Assembly (NCBI RefSeq): GCF_020103725.1
Contig: NZ_JAHXBG010000033.1
Coordinates: forward strand, 1-64,000
Direction of reading: 5' to 3'
Length of the DNA: 64,000 nucleotides
From: Hyalangium gracile
GTDB lineage: Bacteria; Myxococcota; Myxococcia; Myxococcales; Myxococcaceae
In this document: in pieces, positions 43,340 to 51,804 of the stretch
Layout of the letters: each line of letters starts with the position of its first letter
Position numbering within the stretch: position 1 is the first letter of the stretch
Notes under the pieces: generated by a model
What the model saw: only the letters and a program-made list of their open reading frames with translations
The model's database searches: none
Told to the model about the DNA's origin: nothing
Translations under genes and position numbers: made by a program

Positions 43340-44292
43340 CGACCCAGTCCGTGAACCTGGAGCTGCGCCACCCGGACGAGCGCGCCGCCGCCCAGCGCAC
43401 CCCGGAGCAGCAGCGAGCGCACGAGGCGCGGGAAGTCGCGCAGCACTACGAGCACAACCCGGAGATCTTCAGCCTCGTGCTGGACAAGCGGCTGGCGTAC
43501 TCCACGGGGGTGTTCCTGTCGCCGGAGGAGGACCTGGAGACGGGGCAGGAGCGGAAGTTCGCGCGCGTGGCCGCCAAGCTGAACATCCAGCCCGGCGAGA
43601 AGGTGCTGGACGTGGGCTGCGGCTGGGGGAGCCTGCTCCTGTACCTGGCGCAGCACACCCAGGGGCAGTTCCAGGGCATCACCCTGAGCAGCAGGCAGCG
43701 CGAGGTGGCGCTGCAGCGCGCGAAGGACTGGGGCGTGGCGGACCGCGTGCGGGTGGACCTCAAGCACGTGGAGGAGCTGAACCCCGCGCCGGAGAGCTAC
43801 GACGTGGTGCTCTTCTCCGGGAGCATCGTCCACATGCACAACCGGGAGACGATCCACCAGCTGGTGGGCCGGACGCTGAAGCCCGGGGGCCGGCTGTTCA
43901 TCTCGGACTGCTACTTCCCGGCGGAGCAGCGCGGGGACCGCGACAGCAACGCCACGCGCTACATCTTCGTCACGGCGCTGGGCTACTGCCGGCTGCTGAG
44001 CCTGTCGGAGGAGCTGGCCCTCATCGAGCGCGCGGGGCTGGATCTGCTGCACGTGGAGGACCTGACGAGCTCGTACGTGCAGACGCTGGGCTACTGGATC
44101 GACAACGTGCGCAAGAACCGCGAGCGCATCGAGGCGATGGCGCCCGGCTTCTCCAAGGTGCTGCAGGGCTATATGACGGTGGCCAAGCTGTCGTTCGCCA
44201 GGCGCACGGCGCTCGAGTACATGATCCTGGCCACCAAGGGCGCGCCCAAGGTGCACGTGGCGGGCTGGCCCATCCCCGGGAACGCGAAGTGA
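43336..44292 (+). CDS. SAM methyltransferase of the cyclopropane synthase-like family
   Basis: 318 residues. The SAM site VLDVGCGWGSLLLYLA lies at about 90-105, with the family layout of Cfa/CmaA enzymes (GITLSSRQ, LKPGGRLFISDCYFP). Its length is near that of mycobacterial CmaA proteins, which act on ACP-bound chains. The FEHxG motif of cyclopropane synthases, used to hold bicarbonate, is replaced by SIVHMH at 163-168, so simple methylation is more likely than ring formation. Coupled on both sides by ATGA/GTGA overlaps. Confidence 0.85.
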   Translation: MTTQSVNLELRHPDERAAAQRTPEQQRAHEAREVAQHYEHNPEIFSLVLDKRLAYSTGVFLSPEEDLETGQERKFARVAAKLNIQPGEKVLDVGCGWGSLLLYLAQHTQGQFQGITLSSRQREVALQRAKDWGVADRVRVDLKHVEELNPAPESYDVVLFSGSIVHMHNRETIHQLVGRTLKPGGRLFISDCYFPAEQRGDRDSNATRYIFVTALGYCRLLSLSEELALIERAGLDLLHVEDLTSSYVQTLGYWIDNVRKNRERIEAMAPGFSKVLQGYMTVAKLSFARRTALEYMILATKGAPKVHVAGWPIPGNAK

Positions 44293-45962
44293 CAGCCCCC
44301 CGGACGCTGGCGGGCCTGCTGCGTGCTCGAGCGCAGGCCCACGGGGAGCGTCTCGCCATCCGCTATAAGGAGGGGGACGCGTGGCTGTCCCGCTCCTGGA
44401 GCGAGACGTGGGAGGAGGCGCGAGCGGTGGCCGCGGCCCTCCATGCCCGAGGCGTGCGCCCGGGGGATGGGGTGATGATGCTCGTCCCCGACGTCCGGCC
44501 CTCCGTCAGCACGCTGTTCGGCGTGTGGGCGCTGGGCGCGGTGCCGAGCATCCTCGGCGTGCCGTACCGGCTGGCGGACCTGGACAGCTACCTGGAGCAG
44601 CTTCGGAGCACGGCGAAGAAGCTGGACGCGAAGGCGCTGGTGCTCTCGGAGATGCTGGCGGGCATGGCCAGCGGGAGCAGCGGCGAGGGGCCCACGCTCA
44701 TCATCGCCGACACGCTGGTGGAGGAGGGCCGGGCGTCCAGCTTCCAGCCCGAGCCGGACGCGGCGCCGGGCCCGTGCGTGGTGCAGCTCACCAGCGGCAG
44801 CACGAGCCACCCGCGCGGGGTGGTGCTCTCGCACGAGAAGGTGATGCTCCACATGGAGAGCATGAGCCGCGCCCTGCCCTCCCCGGCGCATGCGGTGGCC
44901 GTCTCCTGGCTGCCGCTGCACCACGACATGGGGCTCTTGGGCGGGCTGCTGTTCCCCTTCTTCAACGACTTCCCGGCGCACATGCTGTCGCCGCTGGACT
45001 TCCGGCAGCGGCCGTTCTCCTGGCTGGAGGCGATGAGCCAGTTCCGCGCCACCATCTGCGCGGCGCCTCCCTCCGCGTACGCCATCTGCATGGCGCTGGC
45101 GAACCGGGCACGCGAGGCGGGGCTGGACTTGAGCGCGTGGGAGGTGGCGATGATCGGCGCGGAGCCCATCTCGCCGGAGCTCCTGCGGCGCTTCAGTGAC
45201 AGGTTCGCCCCGTGCGGCTTCAGGGCCGAGGCCTTCTTCCCGGTGTACGGGCTGGCCGAGACCACGGTGGCGGTGACGTTCCCGGAGAAGCTGGCCCCCA
45301 CGGTGGTGGACCGCGTGGACCGCGCGCTGCTGGAGCGCGAGGGCCGGGCGGTGCCGTGCGAGGAGGGCCCGGGCGCGCTGGAGCTCACGGGCGTCGGCCG
45401 CCCCATCCCCCACACCGAGGTGCGGCTGGTGGACGAGCAGGACCAGCCGGTGCCGGAGCGCACGCAGGGAGAAGTCCTCGTGCGCTCGGCGACGCTGATG
45501 GATGGCTACTACCGCGAGCCGGAGCTGACCGCCTCCGCTGTGCGGGAGGGCTGGCTGCGGACGGGGGACCTCGGCTACCAGGCCCAGGGCTCGCTCTTCA
45601 TCACCGGGCGGAAGAAGGAGCTCATCATCAAGGGCGGCCACAACCTGATTCCGTCCATCCTCGAGGAGCTCGCCTCCGCGGTGGAGGGAGTGCGGGCCGG
45701 GTGCGTGGCGGCGGTGGGCGTGCGCTCGGAGCAGCGGCAGACGGAGCTGGCGTACGTGCTGGCGGAGACGAAGCTGGAGCCCGAGGCCCAGGGGTCGCTG
45801 GGCTTTCGCATCCGCGAGCACCTCCGGGCCCACGGCATCGCCATCGACCACGTGCTGCTGGTGCCTCCGGGCACGCTGCCGAAGACGACGAGCGGAAAGC
45901 TCAAGCGCAAGGCCATCTCCGAGGCCATCGCCGCCGGGCAGCTCACCGGCACGCTGGTGTGA
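44289..45962 (+). CDS. AMP-dependent fatty acyl ligase (FAAL-like)
   Basis: 557 residues of the ANL superfamily. The P-loop-like motif is VVQLTSGSTSHPRGV, then LPLHHDMGLLGGLLFPFF, the adenine motif VYGLAETTVAV, GWLRTGDLGY, and Lys in TTSGKLKRKA near the end. HHDMGLLGG and the overall layout are closest to fatty acyl-AMP ligases that load ACPs without CoA. Starts at GTG 44289, overlapping the methyltransferase stop. It would activate a fatty acid and pass it to the ACP of the same operon. Confidence 0.9.
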   Translation: MTAPRTLAGLLRARAQAHGERLAIRYKEGDAWLSRSWSETWEEARAVAAALHARGVRPGDGVMMLVPDVRPSVSTLFGVWALGAVPSILGVPYRLADLDSYLEQLRSTAKKLDAKALVLSEMLAGMASGSSGEGPTLIIADTLVEEGRASSFQPEPDAAPGPCVVQLTSGSTSHPRGVVLSHEKVMLHMESMSRALPSPAHAVAVSWLPLHHDMGLLGGLLFPFFNDFPAHMLSPLDFRQRPFSWLEAMSQFRATICAAPPSAYAICMALANRAREAGLDLSAWEVAMIGAEPISPELLRRFSDRFAPCGFRAEAFFPVYGLAETTVAVTFPEKLAPTVVDRVDRALLEREGRAVPCEEGPGALELTGVGRPIPHTEVRLVDEQDQPVPERTQGEVLVRSATLMDGYYREPELTASAVREGWLRTGDLGYQAQGSLFITGRKKELIIKGGHNLIPSILEELASAVEGVRAGCVAAVGVRSEQRQTELAYVLAETKLEPEAQGSLGFRIREHLRAHGIAIDHVLLVPPGTLPKTTSGKLKRKAISEAIAAGQLTGTLV

Positions 45963-45977
45963 GCCCGGCCCGGGCCG

Positions 45978-47084
45978 TCACTGCCCGATGGCCTTGGCCT
46001 CGAAGCCCATGAGGGTGGGTGGCCGCACGTAGCGGCCGTACCGCTGGCTCTCGGCGTACCAGGCGATGTGCCCGTTCACGCTGTCGATGATGGTCGTCGT
46101 GTAGGCGCTCAGGTCTCCATCGTCCGGGAAGGCCTCCTGGAGCTTGAGCGCGATGTGGGCGATGTCCGCGGCCAGGGTGTTGAGCTGATCGAGCAGCGTC
46201 TTGAAGCGGTAGGCCAGGGAGCCGCGGTCCTTCTCCGGGTCCAGCAGGAAGACGTTGTCCAGCTCGCCGCAGGCGATCTCCTTGGCCAGCGAGAACACGT
46301 CGTTGATCAGGATGACGTGCCGGCAGGCATTGGTGAGCAGCAGCTTCACGGGATGGAGCTGCCGGTGCGCCGGGGACAGCGAGATGCCCTGGATGATGAG
46401 GAACGACTCGATCGACTGGAGATAGGAGATGGTCTGCTCCCGGTTGTGCATGTACGTGGACAGCGAGGGCGCGTAGCCCGCCACGGTGTGCGCGCCATGC
46501 TCCCAGGCCAGCGCCTCGAAGTAGTGCGCCATGCTGGCGATGAACCAGGAGAGCTCCATCCCGCTCTCGAGCGCGCGCTGGCGCACCTCCACCAGCACGT
46601 CGCGGAACGGCTCGACGAGCGGGAAGTCCGCGACGGAGCCCTCCACCCGCGGGTTCTCTCCCACCAGGGCCCTCATGAAGAGGCCGAAGACCTCCTGGAG
46701 CTGCCCGTAGCGCAGGTACTGCTCACCGGCGCGCAGATCGACCAGGTTGTCCAGCGCGTCATCCAGCGTGAAGATGAACGCCTGCAGCTGGATGAACCAC
46801 ACCGAGCGGTGGATCGGCACATCCGGCAGCGTGCAGGCCGCCAGCGCGGCCAGCCGGGACTGACCGAACTTGTGGAAGTAGGGCTCGCCCTTCTTCACGA
46901 GCCCCGTCTTCAAGGCCCAGGCGATGCACTCCTGCTCCGCCCGGGAGATCTCCTCGGCCGTGGCCACGGGGCGTGGCCAGCCATGCCCGGGAACATCCAC
47001 CAGGTGGAGCCGCCCCTGGAGGCGAGCGCGCGAGACGGTTCCGAGATCGAACTCGACAGCCGGCGAAAGGCTGAGACTGTGCAT
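45978..47084 (-). CDS. class I terpene synthase
   Basis: 368 residues. The aspartate-rich motif is TLDDALDN (Asp108, Asp109), and the NSE triad is NDVFSLAKE (Asn261, Ser265, Glu269). The RY pair lies at the C-terminus (WYAESQRYGRY). It would ionise a prenyl diphosphate, most likely farnesyl diphosphate, to a cyclic sesquiterpene; the product cannot be predicted. The ATG at 47084 has GGAGG 8 nt upstream. It is convergent with the acyl ligase gene (15 bp gap; palindrome GGCCCGGGCC between). P450s at 24-29 kb could decorate the product, but they are distant. Confidence 0.93.
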   Translation of the reverse strand: MHSLSLSPAVEFDLGTVSRARLQGRLHLVDVPGHGWPRPVATAEEISRAEQECIAWALKTGLVKKGEPYFHKFGQSRLAALAACTLPDVPIHRSVWFIQLQAFIFTLDDALDNLVDLRAGEQYLRYGQLQEVFGLFMRALVGENPRVEGSVADFPLVEPFRDVLVEVRQRALESGMELSWFIASMAHYFEALAWEHGAHTVAGYAPSLSTYMHNREQTISYLQSIESFLIIQGISLSPAHRQLHPVKLLLTNACRHVILINDVFSLAKEIACGELDNVFLLDPEKDRGSLAYRFKTLLDQLNTLAADIAHIALKLQEAFPDDGDLSAYTTTIIDSVNGHIAWYAESQRYGRYVRPPTLMGFEAKAIGQ

Positions 47085-47225
47085 GGCGGAGGCCTCCAAT
47101 GAGACGAGCGTTCGTCGGGCCTTGTCAGCTCATGCACAGGGGAGGTCGAGCGGGGAGAGGGAGAGCAGGCCGCGACGAATCGGAACGGTAAGCTCTCCGA
47201 CAGACGCAGCCCAGTCTTGCACTTC

Positions 47226-48326
47226 ATGCCTCGCTCCTCTGGAGAAGCCTTGCACCGCTCCCTTGCACCCTTGCTCCTGGTTTTCCTGGCAGCTTGTAAC
47301 TCCTCCACTCCCAGTGTGACTCCGGAACCCGACGCGGGTACTCCGGACGGCGGGAGCGTGGGCCCCATCTCCGCGCCCGAGAACCAGTGGACGTGGGTGC
47401 CGTTCCCGGAGACGCGGTGCGGCAACGGCACGCCCGCGGGCATCGGCCTCAACCCGGCACCCGGCGGCAGCCGACGCGTGTTCGTGTACATGGCGGGCGG
47501 TGGCGCCTGCTGGGACTTCATCACCTGCTACCAGCTGAGGACGTCCGCCCACGTGGAGGACACGTATACGCAGGCGCTGCTCGACTCGGAGGTGGCGGGG
47601 CTCTCCGCGGCGAAGGTGACGGAGCGCCAGGATGCGGCCAACCCCTTCCGCGACGCGCACTTCGTCTACATCCCCTACTGCACCGGAGATCTGCACGGGG
47701 GCGATGCCATCCGCGGCTACGACAGCACCCGTCCGGATCGGAAGATGCACCACGTGGGAGCCTCGAACGTGGCGGCGTTCCTGGAGCACCTGAAGGCCAC
47801 CTTCCCGGACACCGAGCAGATCTGGCTCACCGGCACCAGCGCTGGTGGCTATGGGGCCCAGCTCAACTTCGATCAGTTCTCGCTGGCCTTCCCCAACGCG
47901 CGCGTGGACCTGCTGGCCGACAGCGCCCAGGTGGTGATGCCCTCGGCCGAGCGCTGGCAGGCGATGTTCACCGCGTGGAAACCTCGCTTCCCCGAGGGCT
48001 GCACGGACTGCGCGCAGCGGCTCCCGGCCCTCATCGACACGCTGGCGACCCGCTGGCCGGACCGGCGGCTGGGGCTGCTCGCCTACGACAACGACGGCGT
48101 CCTCAGCTCCTACTTCAACTACTCGGCGGGCCAGATGGTCAGCGCCACCAACGCGCTGCTGGCCAACCAGTACTCGCGCCCCAACACGCGCTCCTTCGTC
48201 GTGACGGGCAACAGCCACGGCATGCTGGACGACTACAAGACGCTGATGGGTCCCGGAGGCGTGTCGCTCGAGAGCTGGATCCGTCAGTGGGCCGTCGGCG
48301 ACCCGGGCTGGAGCAACGTGCGCTGA
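47226..48326 (+). CDS. pectinacetylesterase/Notum-like lipoprotein
   Basis: 366 residues. Lipobox LAAC at Cys24, then a Ser/Pro/Asp-rich linker and a Notum/pectinacetylesterase-type hydrolase: VYMAGGGACWDF (oxyanion), nucleophile Ser205 in GTSAGGYG, and His in GNSHGMLDDY. Surface-anchored carboxylesterase, probably acting on acylated polysaccharide or lipid-modified protein. A TTG at 47250 has GGAGAAG 5 nt upstream and would also leave a complete lipoprotein signal, so the true start may be there. Confidence 0.85.
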   Translation: MPRSSGEALHRSLAPLLLVFLAACNSSTPSVTPEPDAGTPDGGSVGPISAPENQWTWVPFPETRCGNGTPAGIGLNPAPGGSRRVFVYMAGGGACWDFITCYQLRTSAHVEDTYTQALLDSEVAGLSAAKVTERQDAANPFRDAHFVYIPYCTGDLHGGDAIRGYDSTRPDRKMHHVGASNVAAFLEHLKATFPDTEQIWLTGTSAGGYGAQLNFDQFSLAFPNARVDLLADSAQVVMPSAERWQAMFTAWKPRFPEGCTDCAQRLPALIDTLATRWPDRRLGLLAYDNDGVLSSYFNYSAGQMVSATNALLANQYSRPNTRSFVVTGNSHGMLDDYKTLMGPGGVSLESWIRQWAVGDPGWSNVR

Positions 48327-48713
48327 CGCTCGCGGCGCCCCATCGACGGGCCGGCAGCCCGGTGTCGGACCAGAGCGCCGCCGACTGGTATGCTTGTCAT
48401 ACCAGTTCGCCGCACGAGGTCGCCGCGTCGAAGGCGGCATGGGCCTGCTGGTCGCGGGACGAGGTAGCCCCTACGCTTGATTTGTCGGCACAGATAGGGC
48501 CTGAGCTTCGTCCCATCTCTTTCAGGCTCGTTGTCTGCAGGGCCGAGGACGTTGCGAAAGGCCTCGGGCGAGGTGGAGTACCGCGCAGCCGACGCCTCCT
48601 CGCGCAGCCTCGCGAGGAAGATCGAGGACTCTGGCGCCGCGCTCTCATGGCACCCGCGTTGCTCAGGGAGTGTTCATCCCGCCACACCGGCGGGACACAC
48701 TGGGAGCGTCCGG
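48327..48713. other. intergenic region with palindrome B
   Basis: 387 bases without a convincing gene; open frames here (for example minus strand 48397-48687) have no family features or ribosome site. It holds palindrome copy B at 48382-48409 and, near 48690-48713, the upstream signals of the next lipoprotein gene. Confidence 0.6.
48382..48409. repeat. dispersed palindrome, copy B
   Basis: Arms ACTGGTATG (48384-48392) and CATACCAGT (48398-48406) around CTTGT, the most symmetric of the three copies. It differs from copies A and C by one base change and one missing A in the left flank. Intergenic, 56 bp after the esterase stop. Confidence 0.85.
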
Positions 48714-49226
48714 ATGCGTCTAGAGCGAGTCGTCTTGTGCGCGGTGTCGTGGGTGCTGGTCCTCGGAGCCTGTGGGCCCGTTCCCGATGGCGAAGAATGG
48801 GAAGGCGCCGAGCCCGAGACGGGGCCGGTCACCGAAGCACAGACCGTGTCTCAGCAGGCCTTCATCGGAGATCTGGGCAGCGCGCTGGGAAACGCCGTGG
48901 CCGTCCACAGCACCTGCGGCGTCTCCAACCAGTGGCGGACCACCTGCGGCTCGGGCCCCTCGGGAGACATCTCCTTCGTGTGGAGGGCGCCCTCGACGGG
49001 GGCCTACACCTTCACCACGAGGAACTCGACCTTCGACACGGTGCTCGAGATTCGCAACTACCGAGCCACCTCGGAGATCCTCGCCTGCAACGACGACTCC
49101 GGAAACAACCTCTGGTCCGCCACGGCTCTCAACAGCCTCATCCGAGGCACCCTGCTGTTGATAACCATCGAGGGATACGGCGAACGCGAGTGCGGCGTCG
49201 CCCACCTGAACATCGCCAGGAGGTAG
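48714..49226 (+). CDS. lipoprotein with PPC-like beta-sandwich
   Basis: 170 residues. Signal MRLERVVLCAVSWVLVLG, lipobox LGAC. The mature part has the pre-peptidase C-terminal (PPC)-like pattern SGDISFVWRAPSTGAYTFTT, STFDTVLEIRNY and ILACNDDSGNN. PPC domains accompany secreted proteases, but here it stands alone as a surface lipoprotein. GGGAG precedes the ATG. Role unknown. Confidence 0.75.
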   Translation: MRLERVVLCAVSWVLVLGACGPVPDGEEWEGAEPETGPVTEAQTVSQQAFIGDLGSALGNAVAVHSTCGVSNQWRTTCGSGPSGDISFVWRAPSTGAYTFTTRNSTFDTVLEIRNYRATSEILACNDDSGNNLWSATALNSLIRGTLLLITIEGYGERECGVAHLNIARR

Positions 49227-49255
49227 AAGGGAGACCCAACCACGGAAGAGACTGA

Positions 49256-49939
49256 ATGAGCACCCCTCGGAAGACCGAGACGAAGAAGAAGACCGGAGCG
49301 GCGAAGAAGGCCGGAGCGACCACGAAGCGGACGCCGAAGGCGAAGACGGCGTCCCCGGAGAAGGCCCCCAGCGAGTTCCCCATCGTCTTCTTCGAGGAGC
49401 CTCGCGAGTGGTCGGCCTGGCTCTCCAAGAACCACGCCTCGTCACGCGGCGTGTGGCTGAAGATGGCCAAGAAGGCGTCCGGCATCGCTTCGATCACCTA
49501 CCAGGAGGCGGTCGAGTCGGCGCTCGTGTGGGGCTGGATCGACGGCCAGGCGAAGCGCAACGACGACACCACCTGGATCCAGAAGTTCACGCCTCGCGGC
49601 CCCAGGAGCATCTGGTCCAAGATCAACCGGGAGAAGGCGCTGGCGCTCATCGCGGCGGGCAAGATGAAGCCGCCCGGGCTCGAGCAGGTGGAGCGCGCGA
49701 AACAGGACGGCCGCTGGGAGGCGGCCTACGACTCGCCGAGCCGTGCGACGGTGCCCGAGGACTTGTCGGCCGCCCTCGCCGCGAACCCTCGCGCGGCCGA
49801 GTTCTTCGCCACGCTCACCGGCTCGAACCGCTACGCCATCCTGTTCCGGGTCCACAACGCGAAGAAGGCCGAGACCCGCGCCCGGCGCATCGCGCAGTTC
49901 GTCGAGATGCTCGCGCGCCACGAGAAGCTGCACTCCTGA
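49256..49939 (+). CDS. YdeI/OmpD-associated family protein
   Basis: 227 residues: a Lys/Ala-rich N-terminal tail (about 1-38) and a YdeI-like domain (FEEPREWSAWLSKNHASSRG, ALVWGWIDGQAKRNDDTTWI, FTPRGPRSIWSKINREKA). E. coli YdeI is linked to envelope stress and peptide resistance, but the activity is unknown. The basic tail is common in myxobacterial cytoplasmic proteins and may bind nucleic acid. 29 bp after the lipoprotein gene. Confidence 0.88.
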   Translation: MSTPRKTETKKKTGAAKKAGATTKRTPKAKTASPEKAPSEFPIVFFEEPREWSAWLSKNHASSRGVWLKMAKKASGIASITYQEAVESALVWGWIDGQAKRNDDTTWIQKFTPRGPRSIWSKINREKALALIAAGKMKPPGLEQVERAKQDGRWEAAYDSPSRATVPEDLSAALAANPRAAEFFATLTGSNRYAILFRVHNAKKAETRARRIAQFVEMLARHEKLHS

Positions 49940-49958
49940 TGCGCGGTGGCTCGCCGGC

Positions 49959-50735
49959 TCAGGCGGAGACCGGGAGCGGCGCCTCCGAAGGTGAGCGTGG
50001 GAGCGCCGCCTCGATGAGCTGGTGACACGCCGTCGACGCCGCGACGGCCGCGTCATGGGTCTGCTCCAGCGGTCCCATGGGGGGATGGATGAGGACGTGG
50101 ACCGTCCCCTTCCGGAGCGCCCAGCTGCTGTGCCGGGGCATGACGTCGAACGAGCCGGAGACGGTGACGGGCAGCACGCGCACCCCGGCGCGAGAGGCGA
50201 TGTGGAAGGCGCTGTTGTGGAACGGGCGCATCCTCCCGTCCTCGCTGCGCGTGCCCTCCGGGAAGAAGACGGTGGACCAGCGCCGGGCCACGCCCTGCTG
50301 GGCCTGCTGGAGCCCGGGGAGCGAGGCACGCATGCTGCGCGGGTCCACGGAGATGTGACCGAACAGCCGCATGCCCCAGCCCATGAGCGGGATGCGGAAG
50401 GCGCCGCGCCGGGCCACCATGCGCACGGAGGTGAGCGGCTGGAGCGCCGCCACCATCACCATGGCGTCGAGGATGCTCTGGTGGTTGGCGACGATGATGT
50501 AGTGCTCGTCCCGGGAGACGTGCTCGGCGCCACGCACCACGAGCCGAGCGCCCACCAGGGCGAGGATGCCGCGCGCCCAGAGGACGGAGCAGACGTCATG
50601 CACGCGCTGCCGCCGGTCCACGGGCAGCGCCAGCAGGGCGAGCGGGATGAACACCCCCAGCGAGAGCATGGCCCAGCTCGCGGCCAGCGCCGTCCTCAGG
50701 ATTCGGACGGGGCGGGAGAAGGTGCGCTCGGACAT
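49959..50735 (-). CDS. 1-acyl-sn-glycerol-3-phosphate acyltransferase family (PlsC-like)
   Basis: 258 residues with an N-terminal membrane region (AASWAMLSLGVFIPLALLAL) and the acyltransferase motifs NHQSILD (block I, HxxxxD) and FPEGTRS (block III). Acylates lysophosphatidate or a related lysolipid at the inner membrane. It starts 9 bp after the Rieske oxygenase stop, so the two are probably co-transcribed and may modify the same lipid. Confidence 0.92.
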   Translation of the reverse strand: MSERTFSRPVRILRTALAASWAMLSLGVFIPLALLALPVDRRQRVHDVCSVLWARGILALVGARLVVRGAEHVSRDEHYIIVANHQSILDAMVMVAALQPLTSVRMVARRGAFRIPLMGWGMRLFGHISVDPRSMRASLPGLQQAQQGVARRWSTVFFPEGTRSEDGRMRPFHNSAFHIASRAGVRVLPVTVSGSFDVMPRHSSWALRKGTVHVLIHPPMGPLEQTHDAAVAASTACHQLIEAALPRSPSEAPLPVSA

Positions 50736-50744
50736 GGAGCGCTT

Positions 50745-51683
50745 CTACCCTTCGAGGAACTGGCGACTCCAGTGGCGAAACGCGGGGATGGAGCGATCTC
50801 CGGCCGAGAGCAGGGGGCGTGTCCGGTAGATCTTGTTCTCCCAGATGGGGATGTCCTCCTCCACCTGCCGGATGATCTCCGTCACCAGGGCCCTGCCGAC
50901 ATTGTGGGTGGCGCCGACCTCCGGGGGCATTCGGGCGAAGAAGGTGTGCCGGAGCGCGACGTGCTCGGGGCCCACGGGGGTAGCGGCGGAGATGAACGTC
51001 ACGTCGGTGATGCCCGTGAAGCGGATGGCCCAGTAGCCGGCCCCGTGGGCCTCGGCCTGGATGCGCCCGTTGACGGGGCCTCGAGGCGTGGGCTGGACCA
51101 CTTTCGAGTCGATCCGGAAGACGTGGCCCTCGGAGGAGAACTCGGCCTCGGGCAGGGAGAGGGTGCCGTGGACGTAGCGGAAGTGGACGGGGTCCACGAT
51201 GTTCTCGGAGATCTCCTGCACGTGGGTGCGGATGCGCCACTGCTTCTTGTGGAAGAGGACCCAGTCCTCGGAGTGGGCCTCGGGGAGGGCCGGCACCCGC
51301 CACGTGGGCTCCGAGTGCTCGGGCGCGTGGTGGACGAGGATGACGCCATCGAGCTCGTGCACCGGCCACGCATCGAGCTTCGCGCCGGGGGGAACCTTGT
51401 CCGCGTGAGGAATGGCGACGCAGGAGCCCTGGCCGTTGAAGCGCCAGCCATGGAAGGGGCACTGGAGGTGGCCGTCCTGGACGCGGCCTCCGTGGCCGAG
51501 GTGGGCCCCCATGTGGGGACAGTAGGCGTCGAGCACGTGCGCCCCCCCGTCCTCGGTCCGGAAGAGCACCAGCTCCCTGCCGAGACAGGACAGAGGCATG
51601 ACGCCTCCCACGGGCAGCTCATCGGACCAGGCGACCTGGAACCAGCCCCGAGGATAGGGAGTGAAGGGGTAGCGAGCGTCCAT
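50745..51683 (-). CDS. Rieske [2Fe-2S] non-heme iron oxygenase
   Basis: 312 residues. Rieske cluster ligands Cys55, His57, Cys75 and His78 (CPHMGAHLGH, CPFHGW). The mononuclear iron site is NIVDPVHFRYVHG (Asp164, His167, His172). The layout is that of KshA and cholesterol 7-desaturase (Neverland/DAF-36)-type oxygenases that act on sterols or related rings. No ferredoxin reductase gene is adjacent. A GTG 36 bases upstream of the ATG (VTEEPPG) is an alternative start. The sterol role is inference. Confidence 0.88.
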   Translation of the reverse strand: MDARYPFTPYPRGWFQVAWSDELPVGGVMPLSCLGRELVLFRTEDGGAHVLDAYCPHMGAHLGHGGRVQDGHLQCPFHGWRFNGQGSCVAIPHADKVPPGAKLDAWPVHELDGVILVHHAPEHSEPTWRVPALPEAHSEDWVLFHKKQWRIRTHVQEISENIVDPVHFRYVHGTLSLPEAEFSSEGHVFRIDSKVVQPTPRGPVNGRIQAEAHGAGYWAIRFTGITDVTFISAATPVGPEHVALRHTFFARMPPEVGATHNVGRALVTEIIRQVEEDIPIWENKIYRTRPLLSAGDRSIPAFRHWSRQFLEG

Positions 51684-51804
51684 GGGCGGCACCAGGGAGC
51701 CGGGAGGCTCCTCGGTCACCCATGATAGTGACGGGAGCGAGCGGCTCCAACCGGCCTCCCGGACAGGCGTCCGCTTCCAGTGCTCCACGCAGGGTCCGAG
51801 CCCG

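Noticed and set aside
44289-45962. Ligase as an ordinary acyl-CoA synthetase
   Set aside because: Linked to a dedicated ACP with overlapping genes and the HHDMGLLGG layout favours acyl-AMP transfer to ACP, although sequence alone does not exclude CoA.
48397-48687. 96-residue minus-strand ORF
   Set aside because: Arg/Ser-rich, no ribosome site, starts inside an intergenic region next to palindrome B.
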